In this document: positions 28,208 through 35,951 of the stretch, one piece after another
How the letters are laid out: the number at the start of each line of letters is the position of its first letter
Position numbering within the stretch: position 1 is the first letter of the stretch
DNA from: an uncultured Eubacteriales bacterium
GTDB taxonomy: Bacteria > Bacillota > Clostridia > Peptostreptococcales > Anaerovoracaceae
Direction: 5' to 3'
NCBI GenBank assembly: GCA_902778565.1
Contig: CACYYH010000005.1
Span: forward strand, 1 to 56,857
Length of the DNA: 56,857 nt
The notes under the pieces: generated by a model
Seen by the model: the letters and a program-made list of their open reading frames with translations, nothing else
What the model was told of the DNA's origin: nothing
Database searches by the model: none
Translations under genes and position numbers: made by a program

Positions 28208-28361
28208 GGTAATTTCACCTCCTGATGTGTCGTTCCGACAAAATAAAAGCGGATGTAAAGAAACATCCGCGGACACACTAATACCTAGTGTTGTGATCTC
28301 TATCAACCTGATCGAATGACTCGATCCGTCAGGTGAGAAGCGGATACTTCTTCTTCGTTAC
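28208..28361 (-). promoter_or_regulatory. infC leader with attenuator hairpin (possible L20 leader)
   Basis: The transcript between the promoter and infC folds into a hairpin (CCTGA...ATCGA/TCGAT..CAGG) and ends in a terminator-like stem GCGGATGT / ACATCCGC (28249-28270) followed by a U-rich run just before the ribosome binding site. This layout matches attenuation of infC-rpmI-rplT by excess L20 in Firmicutes. The competing antiterminator was not fully traced. Confidence 0.65.
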
Positions 28362-28367
28362 CCGAAT

Positions 28368-28396
28368 AATATAGCAGATGAAGCCAGGCGTGTCAA
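28368..28396 (-). promoter_or_regulatory. strong promoter of infC-rpmI-rplT
   Basis: Perfect -35 TTGACA (28391-28396), 17-base spacer, -10 TATATT (28368-28373) on the minus strand. Confidence 0.85.
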
Positions 28397-28453
28397 GGGT
28401 TTTTTGAAATAATAAAGCTAAAAAATCGGCCCAAAAAACATTGTGAACATCTG

Positions 28454-28500
28454 TTTACTTTTTGTTCGACATATGGTAGAATAAAAGCGAACAAACGAAC
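28454..28500 (+). promoter_or_regulatory. lexA promoter with possible LexA half-sites
   Basis: TTTACT (28454-28459) and TAGAAT (28477-28482) are 17 bases apart. TTTGTTCG (28461-28468) lies in the spacer and CGAACAAACGAAC (28488-28500) just downstream. The GTTCG/CGAAC half-sites resemble Firmicutes LexA boxes, but the spacing is not the usual GAAC-N4-GTTC. Confidence 0.5.
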
Positions 28501-28539
28501 ATACATACTATTTTTTGATACATATATGAGGTAATTGAC

Positions 28540-29202
28540 ATGCTTAAGCCAAGACAGCAGAAGATCCTGGAATTCATGAAAAATGAAATTTCCACCAAGG
28601 GCTATCCCCCTACTGTCAGAGAGATCTGCGCAGCCATCGGGATCAAGTCCACTTCCACAGTGCATAAAGATATAGAGACCCTGGTGAGCGAAGGCTATCT
28701 TAAGAAAGACCCTTCCAAGCCCAGAGCTCTCATGGTAGTAGATCCCAAGGCTAAGTCCGGACACGTGGATGCTGCAGGTTCAGCTCAGGAGCCTAAGGGA
28801 GAGACCATTCCCTACAACGTAGTCGAAGTTCCTGTCGTTGGCCGCGTCGCTGCCGGCGAGCCCATTTTCGCCGAACAGAACATCGAAGATTCCTTCCCTC
28901 TTCCCGACCGCTTCGTAAATGGCGGCAACAACTTCATGCTGAGGGTCAAGGGAGAATCCATGATCGAGGCCGGCATCATGGACGGAGATCTGATCCTGGT
29001 CCAAGAGACCTCCGAAGCCAGAAACGGCGAGATCGTAGTAGCCCTGATCGACGGCATCGAGACCGGCGCTACGGTCAAGACCTTCTACCGCAGAAACGGT
29101 AAGATCTATCTCACCCCCGAGAACAAGACCATGGGTCCCATCATCGTGGACGACGCCACCATCGTGGGCAAGGTCAAGGGCGTGTTCAGATATTTCAACT
29201 AA
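28540..29202 (+). CDS. lexA: SOS repressor LexA
   Basis: LexA (220 aa) represses DNA damage genes and cleaves itself with RecA-ssDNA. The winged-helix domain covers residues 1-65 (GYPPTVREICAAIGIKSTST). The cleavage site is Ala105-Gly106 (GRVAAGEP). The catalytic dyad is Ser140 (KGESMIEAG) and Lys180 (GATVKTF). A linker insertion at about 70-95 is slightly long, as in many Clostridia. It is divergent from infC and ends at a terminator. Confidence 0.96.
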   Translation: MLKPRQQKILEFMKNEISTKGYPPTVREICAAIGIKSTSTVHKDIETLVSEGYLKKDPSKPRALMVVDPKAKSGHVDAAGSAQEPKGETIPYNVVEVPVVGRVAAGEPIFAEQNIEDSFPLPDRFVNGGNNFMLRVKGESMIEAGIMDGDLILVQETSEARNGEIVVALIDGIETGATVKTFYRRNGKIYLTPENKTMGPIIVDDATIVGKVKGVFRYFN

Positions 29203-29212
29203 GCATAATATC

Positions 29213-29240
29213 AACCCCGCTTCCGGCGGGGTTTCCTTTT
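29213..29240 (+). terminator. intrinsic terminator after lexA
   Basis: The stem AACCCCGC / GCGGGGTT is followed by TCCTTTTT. Confidence 0.88.
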
Positions 29241-29249
29241 TCACAAAAA

Positions 29250-29393
29250 AAGAACCTCGATATATACCATGTGGGAGCATCCGCAGCGCCGGTACTTAGC
29301 GATTGGCAAGCCAGATGCGAAGCCAGAGCTTAGAACCGCTGCGCGAGGACGAAACGCAAGTGGTCCCACATTGTATATACCGAGGTCTTTCTT
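29250..29393. repeat. rod-like inverted repeat, element 1
   Basis: The outer arms (about 29253-29279 and 29361-29388) are complementary over roughly 24 of 28 positions and carry A- and T-runs at their ends, so the whole may also act as a bidirectional terminator between convergent lexA and lysO. Inside lie TCCGCAGCGCCGGTACTTAG with GCGAT following (29280-29303) and CGCTGCGCGAGGAC (29337-29350). Both are repeated exactly in element 2 at 36 kb, while the arms differ. No ORF is credible here. Confidence 0.8.
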
Positions 29394-30366
29394 ATGCGCC
29401 GATCATCAGAGGCACGATTAGCGGCACCAGTATGCACATCAGAAGTCCTGTGGCAAAGCCGTAGACCACCGTGTCTTTTCTGGCGTACTTTTCGATTATG
29501 GGCATGCATACGTCCATGGCAGCTATGCCGGGCACTGCTGTAGCTTCAATGTAACCGATCTTTGTCGCAAAGAACGGTATGCCGATTATGCCAACCACCT
29601 CACGGATTACGTTGTGCAGAAAGCTTATGGCTGATGCCACAGGATAACCTGCCTGAGCTATTATATTGGGTGCATAAGTGTACCAGCCGAAGCCCGCGGC
29701 TACAGCCACCCCCTCGCGTATGCTTAAGGATGATATTAAGCCGTATATGACTCCTCCCACAATGGTTCCGGCAACTATCGCCAGCGGGAAAAGGAATACC
29801 CTGGCGCCGGCTTTTTTTATGTTACCGAAGACCGATCCGTCCAGGCCAAGACTGAAACCGACGAAAGCCAGAAGGATTATCAGCAGCACGGTTATCGCCG
29901 GATCTGACTTTTCCAGGAATGCGTCCTGAACAGAATACTTTTTGTAAATCAGAAAGTATCCTACCGCCATACCGATGGCTACCAGTCCGCCGATTATGAT
30001 GGTCGATCTTATGCCCGCCACGTTGGCTTCAGCAGCTTTCTCAGGTTTCTGTCCATTAGGCACACGGTCTGCTCCCACGTTTCCGTAGCGATCCATCTTG
30101 AGCACAGCTCTCATAAGGATGACTCCCAGGATGCTGCATCCGATGACTAAAACGGATACGATGACCGACTGTACGCCGATTGTCCCCAGAGAATCAACGA
30201 TCTCTTTGTTTGCGCCCATCCTGAGTCCCATGAGGAGTACCAGAACGTATATCGGCACGTTTATGGCCTCATTTACCCATTTGAAGTTTTCTTTTCTGTT
30301 CCGGAGTCTCGAAGCAATGACGTACATTATGACCATTGCGCTCCAGTACATTGCAAGCTGTTTCAT
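29392..30366 (-). CDS. lysO: LysO-family lysine exporter
   Basis: A 324-residue membrane protein with about eight hydrophobic segments, matching the LysO (DUF340) family that exports lysine in E. coli. The C-terminal block is characteristic (GFGWYTYAP, SAISFLHNVIREV, GIAAMDVCMPIIEKYA). It is longer than E. coli LysO (299) by a polar loop near residues 100-115. It is the last gene of the pyl unit; its ATG overlaps a TGA that is in frame with pylSn beyond an amber codon. Lysine is the sole precursor of pyrrolysine, so a lysine or lysine-analogue exporter here is meaningful, but direction and substrate are inferred. Confidence 0.85.
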   Translation of the reverse strand: MKQLAMYWSAMVIMYVIASRLRNRKENFKWVNEAINVPIYVLVLLMGLRMGANKEIVDSLGTIGVQSVIVSVLVIGCSILGVILMRAVLKMDRYGNVGADRVPNGQKPEKAAEANVAGIRSTIIIGGLVAIGMAVGYFLIYKKYSVQDAFLEKSDPAITVLLIILLAFVGFSLGLDGSVFGNIKKAGARVFLFPLAIVAGTIVGGVIYGLISSLSIREGVAVAAGFGWYTYAPNIIAQAGYPVASAISFLHNVIREVVGIIGIPFFATKIGYIEATAVPGIAAMDVCMPIIEKYARKDTVVYGFATGLLMCILVPLIVPLMIGA

Positions 30367-30380
30367 TTTGCGGCCTCAGG

Positions 30381-30704
30381 CTATTTTTTGTGAACAAGAT
30401 CTGAACCGTAGGTATCAAAAAACGTCTTGGAATACTTAAGTAGCTTCCACTCGGGTACCTTGCATTTCGGGCATGGCTTCACCGCCCACTTGTTTCTGAG
30501 CCAACGTGCAGCCCTGGAGTTTCTGGAGTTGTATATCCTCATCTCCTGCCCGCAGTGAGTAGTTATTACGGCATATCTGCCGTAGTTTTCTATTGTCTTG
30601 ATCCCGTGGAGTATGCCGCTCCTCGCAGGCCATAGCTTCATCTTTTCCAAAAGGATCAGAAGCTCCACGTTTTTTCTGTAATATCTCTTGGTATCGTCTG
30701 CCAT
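30381..30704 (-). CDS. pylSn: PylSn, tRNA-Pyl-binding domain of split pyrrolysyl-tRNA synthetase
   Basis: A 107-residue protein corresponding to the N-terminal domain of archaeal PylS, separate in bacteria. It grips the small variable loop and T-arm of tRNA-Pyl. The block LWPARSGILHGIK and NSRNSRAARWLRNK matches the family, and zinc ligands are His33, Cys51, Cys78 and Cys81 (HGIK, HCGQE, CPKC). The start ATG has AAGGAG upstream. Its stop codon is UAG (30383-30381). If read as Pyl, five more residues (PEAAK) follow to a TGA that overlaps the lysO start as ATGA. Confidence 0.9.
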   Translation of the reverse strand: MADDTKRYYRKNVELLILLEKMKLWPARSGILHGIKTIENYGRYAVITTHCGQEMRIYNSRNSRAARWLRNKWAVKPCPKCKVPEWKLLKYSKTFFDTYGSDLVHKK

Positions 30705-30724
30705 AAGTTTCTCCTTATGATGAC

Positions 30725-30754
30725 AAGCCCCCGGACCGTCCGGTCCAAGGGCTT
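30725..30754 (-). other. hairpin between pylT and pylSn
   Basis: Nested stems AAGCCC/GGGCTT and GGACC/GGTCC lie 9 bases after the tRNA 3' end. No U-run follows, so it looks more like a processing or stability element than a terminator. Confidence 0.5.
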
Positions 30755-30762
30755 ATGAAAAA

Positions 30763-30834
30763 TGGCGAGGTGACCGGGAGTCTCACCCGGCTATCCGGAT
30801 TTAGAGTCCGGGCGATCAATACGATCCTCACCCC
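30763..30834 (-). tRNA. pylT: tRNA-Pyl, anticodon CUA
   Basis: A 72-base cloverleaf on the minus strand. The 7-bp acceptor stem is GGGGTGA/TCACCTC with one G-U pair, a single base links it to the D-stem, and the 4-bp D-stem (GATC/GATC) has a five-base loop. The anticodon stem CCGGA/TCCGG carries loop CTCTAAA with anticodon CUA, a very short variable region follows, and the T-arm is CCGGG/CCCGG. CCA is encoded. The single-base connector, small D-loop and minimal variable loop are hallmarks of tRNA-Pyl. It lies 8 bases after the pylD stop and is transcribed in the pyl operon, so release needs processing from a polycistron. Confidence 0.96.
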
Positions 30835-30842
30835 AGATATGT

Positions 30843-31676
30843 TCACGGCATGGTCTTCAGGATCTCTCCCAGCATCATTGCCGTTCCTATCTCAAGGTTA
30901 TCATAAACCGCAGTATTTTGCAACCTTTCAGCTGCTTTCTCATCCAGTGACAAAGGTACCCCGGGGCTGGCGTAGATCACATCAGTCCCCAGCATCTCAT
31001 CCTTCAGCCATCCGCCTTCGTTGGTGAAGTCCAGTATGAATCTGTAGTCCTTTATCTCCTCCGGCGAACTTAAAACATACTTTCCGGTATCAAGGTCTCT
31101 GAAGGCTTCCACAGCCTTCGGATCCTTGTCATACATGTCGAAATCTATACCATGGTTCAGAAGTATCTGCACTGCCTCTTCACCCACCAGACCGTTTCCG
31201 ATCACCAGGATCTTTTCCTTGGAAATGTCCAGGCCGGCTTTCTTCATCATGGCTCTCATCACCATGATGAATCCCAAAGCGGTGGCATAGTTGTTTTCGC
31301 CGAAGCTTCCGTTATCTCTTGAAAACGCCAGATATCTGGTGTCATCAGCCATGTAAACCACGTCCGCATCCATCAGGATGGAACCGTAGATTCCCTCAAC
31401 GTCGGTATCTTCAGATACGTAGGTCCTGAAGCCCATGGATTTTATTATGGCTGCCACCGATTCGGAAAAGGAGCTGATGATCCCCTCCCCCTGGGTAACA
31501 GGGACAGCGGCCACCAGGAGGCTGCCTGTCAGCCTGTCATACTTTTCCTTTGATATCCCGAAGGTATCCATGGTGAGACCGGCAAGGTCGAAGCCGGTCT
31601 TCGCCTTCAGGCTGCTGTTGTAATCGTTCATGCCATCGAGCATGTAATCTATCCATTCAGTTTTTAATCTTGTCAT
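30843..31676 (-). CDS. pylD: PylD, pyrrolysine-forming dehydrogenase
   Basis: PylD (277 aa) oxidises 3R-3-methyl-D-ornithyl-N6-lysine; ring closure then gives pyrrolysine. Matching blocks are VPVTQGEGIISSFSESVAAI, MADDTRYLAF, the Rossmann motif VIGNGLVGEEA, and YASPGVPLSL near the C-terminus. Length equals the family. GGAGG lies 9 bases upstream. It sits between pylSc and pylT. Confidence 0.93.
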   Translation of the reverse strand: MTRLKTEWIDYMLDGMNDYNSSLKAKTGFDLAGLTMDTFGISKEKYDRLTGSLLVAAVPVTQGEGIISSFSESVAAIIKSMGFRTYVSEDTDVEGIYGSILMDADVVYMADDTRYLAFSRDNGSFGENNYATALGFIMVMRAMMKKAGLDISKEKILVIGNGLVGEEAVQILLNHGIDFDMYDKDPKAVEAFRDLDTGKYVLSSPEEIKDYRFILDFTNEGGWLKDEMLGTDVIYASPGVPLSLDEKAAERLQNTAVYDNLEIGTAMMLGEILKTMP

Positions 31677-31694
31677 AACCGATACCCTCCTTCA

Positions 31695-32540
31695 TCAGAT
31701 GTTCAGCGGCTCTCCGTCGATGAACGACAGAGTCCTGCCGTATCTCTTGATGGTGCGTCCCTTGTCCAGAGCCATGGTGAGACGCTCTATGCCGAAACCG
31801 ATGCCTACCCAGGTGTCGAAGACTCCCCAGTTGGCATCCAGGAAGTGAGGCCCGTAGGAGCCTGAAGCCACCTCCATGCCGTTTATCAGTATGTCAAAGG
31901 ACACTTTGCCATAGACCTCCGAGTCCTCCTGTACGAATTCATATTCGCCTTCCTTCAGTCCCAGGGCTTCCATGGCGTTAAGAGCAAGTCTCTCCAACTC
32001 AGCCAGCTGTTCTCCGTCCTTCACCGCCGCCAGTTCCACCAGGTTAAGCATGGTGAACTCGTTGAGATGCTGGGCTCCCTGAGATTCCTTTCTGAAGCAG
32101 GATCCCATCTCAAAGATCTTCACGGGCTTCTTGGTGATCCTCAGAAGTTCCCTCATCTCCACATAGAGATTAGGCGCCAGCATGGGCCTCAGGCAGTGCT
32201 TTCCGTCCACCCAGAAGACCTGATCCAGGAACTGGCTTCCGGAATCGATCCCCATCTTCTTCAAAGAATCCCTGGAAATGATGGTGGGCGTGATGACCTC
32301 GGTGAATCCCTCTTCCATCAGCCAGTCTGCCATCTTGTTTCCGGTGATCCTGTACTTCGTCAAATGCCTGGATTCCAGAAGATCGAAGATGTCGTTTCTG
32401 GCGTATCTGGTCAGCTCTTTCTCCAGTTTTCTGAAGTGCTCGTTTCTCTCTTCTTTTGTTTCAAACTCCCTTTCCTGCTCCTCAATAGGCGCATTCAGTT
32501 CGTTCAGTCTTTCTGACTGTGTAACAGTGTATTTCTCCAA
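31695..32540 (-). CDS. pylSc: PylSc, catalytic domain of split pyrrolysyl-tRNA synthetase
   Basis: A class II aminoacyl-tRNA synthetase core (281 aa) that charges tRNA-Pyl. Motif 2 (CFRKESQGAQHLNEF), LRPMLAPNLY (117-126) and motif 3 (GIGFGIERLTMA) are intact. The Pyl-pocket Asn166 is kept (EFTMLNLVEL), while archaeal Cys348 corresponds to Val168, in line with the Thr found in Desulfitobacterium. The start is TTG 32540, seven bases after GAGGT; the first internal Met is about residue 70, too late. This puts the start 37 bases inside pylC. Confidence 0.92.
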   Translation of the reverse strand: MEKYTVTQSERLNELNAPIEEQEREFETKEERNEHFRKLEKELTRYARNDIFDLLESRHLTKYRITGNKMADWLMEEGFTEVITPTIISRDSLKKMGIDSGSQFLDQVFWVDGKHCLRPMLAPNLYVEMRELLRITKKPVKIFEMGSCFRKESQGAQHLNEFTMLNLVELAAVKDGEQLAELERLALNAMEALGLKEGEYEFVQEDSEVYGKVSFDILINGMEVASGSYGPHFLDANWGVFDTWVGIGFGIERLTMALDKGRTIKRYGRTLSFIDGEPLNI

Positions 32541-33622
32541 TTCAGTACCTCGTCTTTATCCTCGCCCCAGTTGATGAAGATCCCCCTGAAATCAGCCTCA
32601 TCGTCAGCGTAGTCCGTCATGGTCTCCATGGACCCCAGGAAGTCCTCCCTGTAGGTCAGAGGCTTTGCGTTTCTCATTATGTGTTCGCCCTCCGAGGTGA
32701 TGACGCCGTCCGTTTTTTTGTAGTTCTCGTAGGCGCAAAATATCTTTTCCCCGCCTCCTGCGGTGTTTTCATCTCTGAATTCCCCATAAAGGGTCACGTC
32801 CGCCAGTTCCTTCAGAAGGTTCATGCCTGAGGACTTCAGCACCGCTATGGGAGTCTGGCTGGGTATGCGGGCGTCTATCTCCAATACCTTCAGATCCTCG
32901 CCGTCGTCTATCACTTCAACGTCCATTATGCCTTTCAGCTTCACAAGTTCTGCCAGCTTCACAGCAATGTCGGAAAACCTTCTGAGTTTGGCTTCAGGAA
33001 GTTTTACCGGCGACGTTATCATATTGCAGTCGTAGACGCTGTCCACGTGGACCTCAGTCACAGTATAGGTCCTGTAGTTACCCGGCTTTCCGATGACTTC
33101 GATGGAGTAGGAAGGTCCCTCCAGATATTCCTGGACGATGTCTCCCTCAGCCTTGCTTCTGAAGAAGGCTTCAACCTCTTCACGGGTGGTCAGTTTTTTT
33201 ACTCCTGTGGAGCCGGAACCGTCTGAAGGCTTCACCACGTAAGGCGCCTTCCCTTCAGGATAATATTTCGGACAGGGTATGCCGTTTTCAATGAAGAGCC
33301 TGTCAGACTTTATCTTTGATTTGGTTATCTCATAAGCCTCAGGATCAAAGGCCAGCGGCTTATGATACCTCCCGGAAAGTTCCACGATCTTAGCCAGGAG
33401 CTCATCGTTTTCGTTTGCAGGAAGTATCAGATCCGCATCCTTGAAGGCTTCCATCACCGCCGGTTCCTCCTTTATCAGATCCCCTGCGGCGAATCTGTCA
33501 GCCAGACCGCTTGCCGGCACTTCCGGATCTATATCTATCAAAATACTGTACATTCCGCAGGCTCTTGCCAGATAGCACGCTTCCGTGCCCTGGAGCTTGC
33601 CTCCGATAATACAAACTTTCAT
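32504..33622 (-). CDS. pylC: PylC, 3-methylornithine-lysine ligase
   Basis: An ATP-grasp enzyme (372 aa) that joins 3-methyl-D-ornithine to the epsilon-amine of lysine. Family blocks include GGKLQGTEACYLAR at the N-terminus, the ATP-grasp segment VVKPSDGSGSTGV, SIEVIG, VDSVYDCNMITSP, and KGIMDVEVI plus EIDARIPSQTPIAV. The ATG follows the stop of the corrinoid activator with no gap (TAAATG). It needs 3-methylornithine from PylB, whose gene is not in the window. Confidence 0.93.
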   Translation of the reverse strand: MKVCIIGGKLQGTEACYLARACGMYSILIDIDPEVPASGLADRFAAGDLIKEEPAVMEAFKDADLILPANENDELLAKIVELSGRYHKPLAFDPEAYEITKSKIKSDRLFIENGIPCPKYYPEGKAPYVVKPSDGSGSTGVKKLTTREEVEAFFRSKAEGDIVQEYLEGPSYSIEVIGKPGNYRTYTVTEVHVDSVYDCNMITSPVKLPEAKLRRFSDIAVKLAELVKLKGIMDVEVIDDGEDLKVLEIDARIPSQTPIAVLKSSGMNLLKELADVTLYGEFRDENTAGGGEKIFCAYENYKKTDGVITSEGEHIMRNAKPLTYREDFLGSMETMTDYADDEADFRGIFINWGEDKDEVLNWRNTLLHSQKD

Positions 33623-35899
33623 TTAAAACCTCATGGCCATCATGTATTTTTCCTGGAAGTCGGATCTGGTGGCCAGTTCAATATGTTCTATGGTCTCCGC
33701 AGCCCGGATGGTCTCCTGATATGCCGCCTCGCTGAGAAGGGCCATGGATGCGCCGATACCTGCAGAGTTTCCGATGGAAAAGATCTTTTCGTGGTCTATG
33801 TCCGGTATCAGTCCGCAGTTCACAGCGGATTCTTTGCGGATGTATGAGCCGAAAGCTCCTGCGATGGATACCTTTTCAAGTCCGTCAATGCCGATTCCCA
33901 CGGCGTTCATCAGGGTCTCTTCGCCGGCCTTGATGGCCGCCTTTGCCAGCTGGATCTCCCTCACGTCTTTCTGGGTGATCCTGATGTCTTCTCCCTCGGG
34001 ATCCTTATACAGGGTCAGATAGTATCCGTCTTCGTTCTTACCCACGTTTTCTATGATCTTAGGGGCAACACCCTTCTTCTCAAGTCTCTCGGGAGCCAGA
34101 AGCTTTCCGGTCTTGTCTACAACGCCGGTCCTCACCATCTCGCCGATGGCATCGATGATGCCGGAACCGCAAATGCCGATGGGCTTGCAGTCGCCGATGA
34201 CTTTGATGCTCACTCCTTCATCCGAAAGATCCACCCTTTCGATGGCGCCTGAAGCGGCGCGCATTCCCTGTGCTATGGAGCTTCCTTCGAAGGCCGGACC
34301 TGCCGCCGTGGAACAGGTGGCTATCTTGCCGTTACCGCTGAATACGATCTCGCCATTGGTTCCGATATCGATGAACAGATGACCTTTGTCTTTGTCCAAA
34401 ATATCCGTGGCTATGAGTCCGGCGGTGATGTCGGATCCCACGTGTCCTGCGATGTTGGGCACGAGTCTGAGTTCAGCGTCATCGTTACCCGGAAGATCCA
34501 GGTCTTTTGCTTTCTTCGTGACCGGGCCCTCGAACTGAGGCTTGAAGGGCGATACCGCCAGGCTTCTGGGATCGATGCCCAGGAAGAGATGTGACATCGT
34601 AGTATTGCCTACCACAACGTATTTCTTTATATCCTGATACTCATAGGCTGATCCCTCTATAAAGCCCTCTACGGCCTTGTTTATGGCCTTTATCACGCTC
34701 TTATGGAGGACCTCCAGCCCTTTTTCGTTTTCGATAGTGTACTGGATCCTGGATATGACGTCCGCTCCCCAGGTACCCTGAGGATTGGTGAAGGCGTCGA
34801 TGTCCCTCATCTCTCCTGTCTCAAGATCCCAGAGCATGACAACCACTGTGGTGGTTCCTATGTCCACGGACACTCCCAGGCCCTCGCCTTTATCAGGGAC
34901 AAAGCCATCCGGAAGCTTCACCAGTTTCTTTTTTCTTTTTGCGGTGGTCTCCACCTCGGGAACCGTGACCACCATTCCGTTCTCAGGTTTCACAGCGCAG
35001 GCAAGGGCGTATTTCTCCCTGCCGTCTGCATACCTGATATGTACACGACACTTAAGGCAGGTGCCCTTTCCACCGCAGTTCCCGTCGATGTTGACGCCTA
35101 CCCTGGAAGCACACTCCAGGACGGTGCCGTAGCCGTTTCCCTTGTACTCTATGTTCATGGGCATGAATGTAACGGATACATCATTGCCCCCTTCTTTTCT
35201 TCTCATATTGATCTCGCAGAAATCACAGCCCTTGGAATTGCCCACGCACCTCATGCAGGCAGGCTCTTTCTCAAGCTCATGGTTCAGCACGAACAAAAGC
35301 CCTGCGCAGCTCTTCTGCGGAAGCATCAGACCGCTTTCCTTCACGGTTATACCGATGGACTCTGCATCGAGGATCTTTGCGAATTCCTTTGTCTTTCCTA
35401 CGAACATTCCGTAGTAGCCGGGGCCGAACTCCTCGGACAGGATGAAATCCTTTCCGGGAAATCTCTTCTTCATGTCGGGGATTATAAAGTCCTCTTTAAG
35501 TGCTTCGATACCGGCGTCCACGTAGGAATTGCTCCAGATATCCGCAAAGAGGAATTCCATGATCTTGTCTTCCGACTCAAAAAGACATTCCCCCACGGTG
35601 AGCATGTATACGTAGATGCCTTCCACATATTCCCTGGGAATATGGCTGAAATAGTTGCATTCCAGCACTGCGTCTTCAGGGCAGACCTTACCGTCTCTTA
35701 TGACCTCCGGTCCGTAATATGACACCAGGCTCCTGATATCGATGCCTCCTATGCCGCTCTCTCTCACCTGAAGACCCTGCTCCAGCATCCTCTGATGCTT
35801 TTTCGACCCTCCGGGCATGATGCCGCATGTGTTCAGGAACCTCTTCTCAGCCCCCTCATGCGCCCTCTGTTCACTTATCCGTACTATCTCATTCCTCAT
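33623..35899 (-). CDS. ATP-dependent reductive activator of corrinoid proteins (ASKHA/DUF4445)
   Basis: A 758-residue activator that returns Co(II) corrinoid to Co(I) using ATP and low-potential electrons. Residues 1-230 resemble the activation domain of B12-dependent methionine synthase. An extra Cys set CMRCVGNSKGCDFC (215-228) could hold a 4Fe-4S cluster. A plant-type 2Fe-2S domain follows (Cys275, Cys281, Cys284, Cys301). The ASKHA ATPase part starts with VDIGTTTVVV (345-) and contains a second DIGTNGEIV block. RamA of methanogens does the same job with a different architecture. It is the first gene of the pyl unit, linking Pyl synthesis to corrinoid repair. Confidence 0.9.
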   Translation of the reverse strand: MRNEIVRISEQRAHEGAEKRFLNTCGIMPGGSKKHQRMLEQGLQVRESGIGGIDIRSLVSYYGPEVIRDGKVCPEDAVLECNYFSHIPREYVEGIYVYMLTVGECLFESEDKIMEFLFADIWSNSYVDAGIEALKEDFIIPDMKKRFPGKDFILSEEFGPGYYGMFVGKTKEFAKILDAESIGITVKESGLMLPQKSCAGLLFVLNHELEKEPACMRCVGNSKGCDFCEINMRRKEGGNDVSVTFMPMNIEYKGNGYGTVLECASRVGVNIDGNCGGKGTCLKCRVHIRYADGREKYALACAVKPENGMVVTVPEVETTAKRKKKLVKLPDGFVPDKGEGLGVSVDIGTTTVVVMLWDLETGEMRDIDAFTNPQGTWGADVISRIQYTIENEKGLEVLHKSVIKAINKAVEGFIEGSAYEYQDIKKYVVVGNTTMSHLFLGIDPRSLAVSPFKPQFEGPVTKKAKDLDLPGNDDAELRLVPNIAGHVGSDITAGLIATDILDKDKGHLFIDIGTNGEIVFSGNGKIATCSTAAGPAFEGSSIAQGMRAASGAIERVDLSDEGVSIKVIGDCKPIGICGSGIIDAIGEMVRTGVVDKTGKLLAPERLEKKGVAPKIIENVGKNEDGYYLTLYKDPEGEDIRITQKDVREIQLAKAAIKAGEETLMNAVGIGIDGLEKVSIAGAFGSYIRKESAVNCGLIPDIDHEKIFSIGNSAGIGASMALLSEAAYQETIRAAETIEHIELATRSDFQEKYMMAMRF

Positions 35900-35951
35900 C
35901 TCAACCTCAAATTTATAAGCCTGTGTTACAGATAGTTTTTCTTTATGCAGA

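Noticed and set aside
29250..29393. Element 1 as only a terminator
   Set aside because: Its arms could terminate transcription, but 24 inner bases recur exactly at 36 kb, which a simple terminator would not explain.
31695..32540. PylSc as defective because archaeal Cys348 is replaced by Val168
   Set aside because: Bacterial PylSc proteins also vary at this site (Thr in Desulfitobacterium), and motifs 2 and 3 and the pocket Asn are intact.
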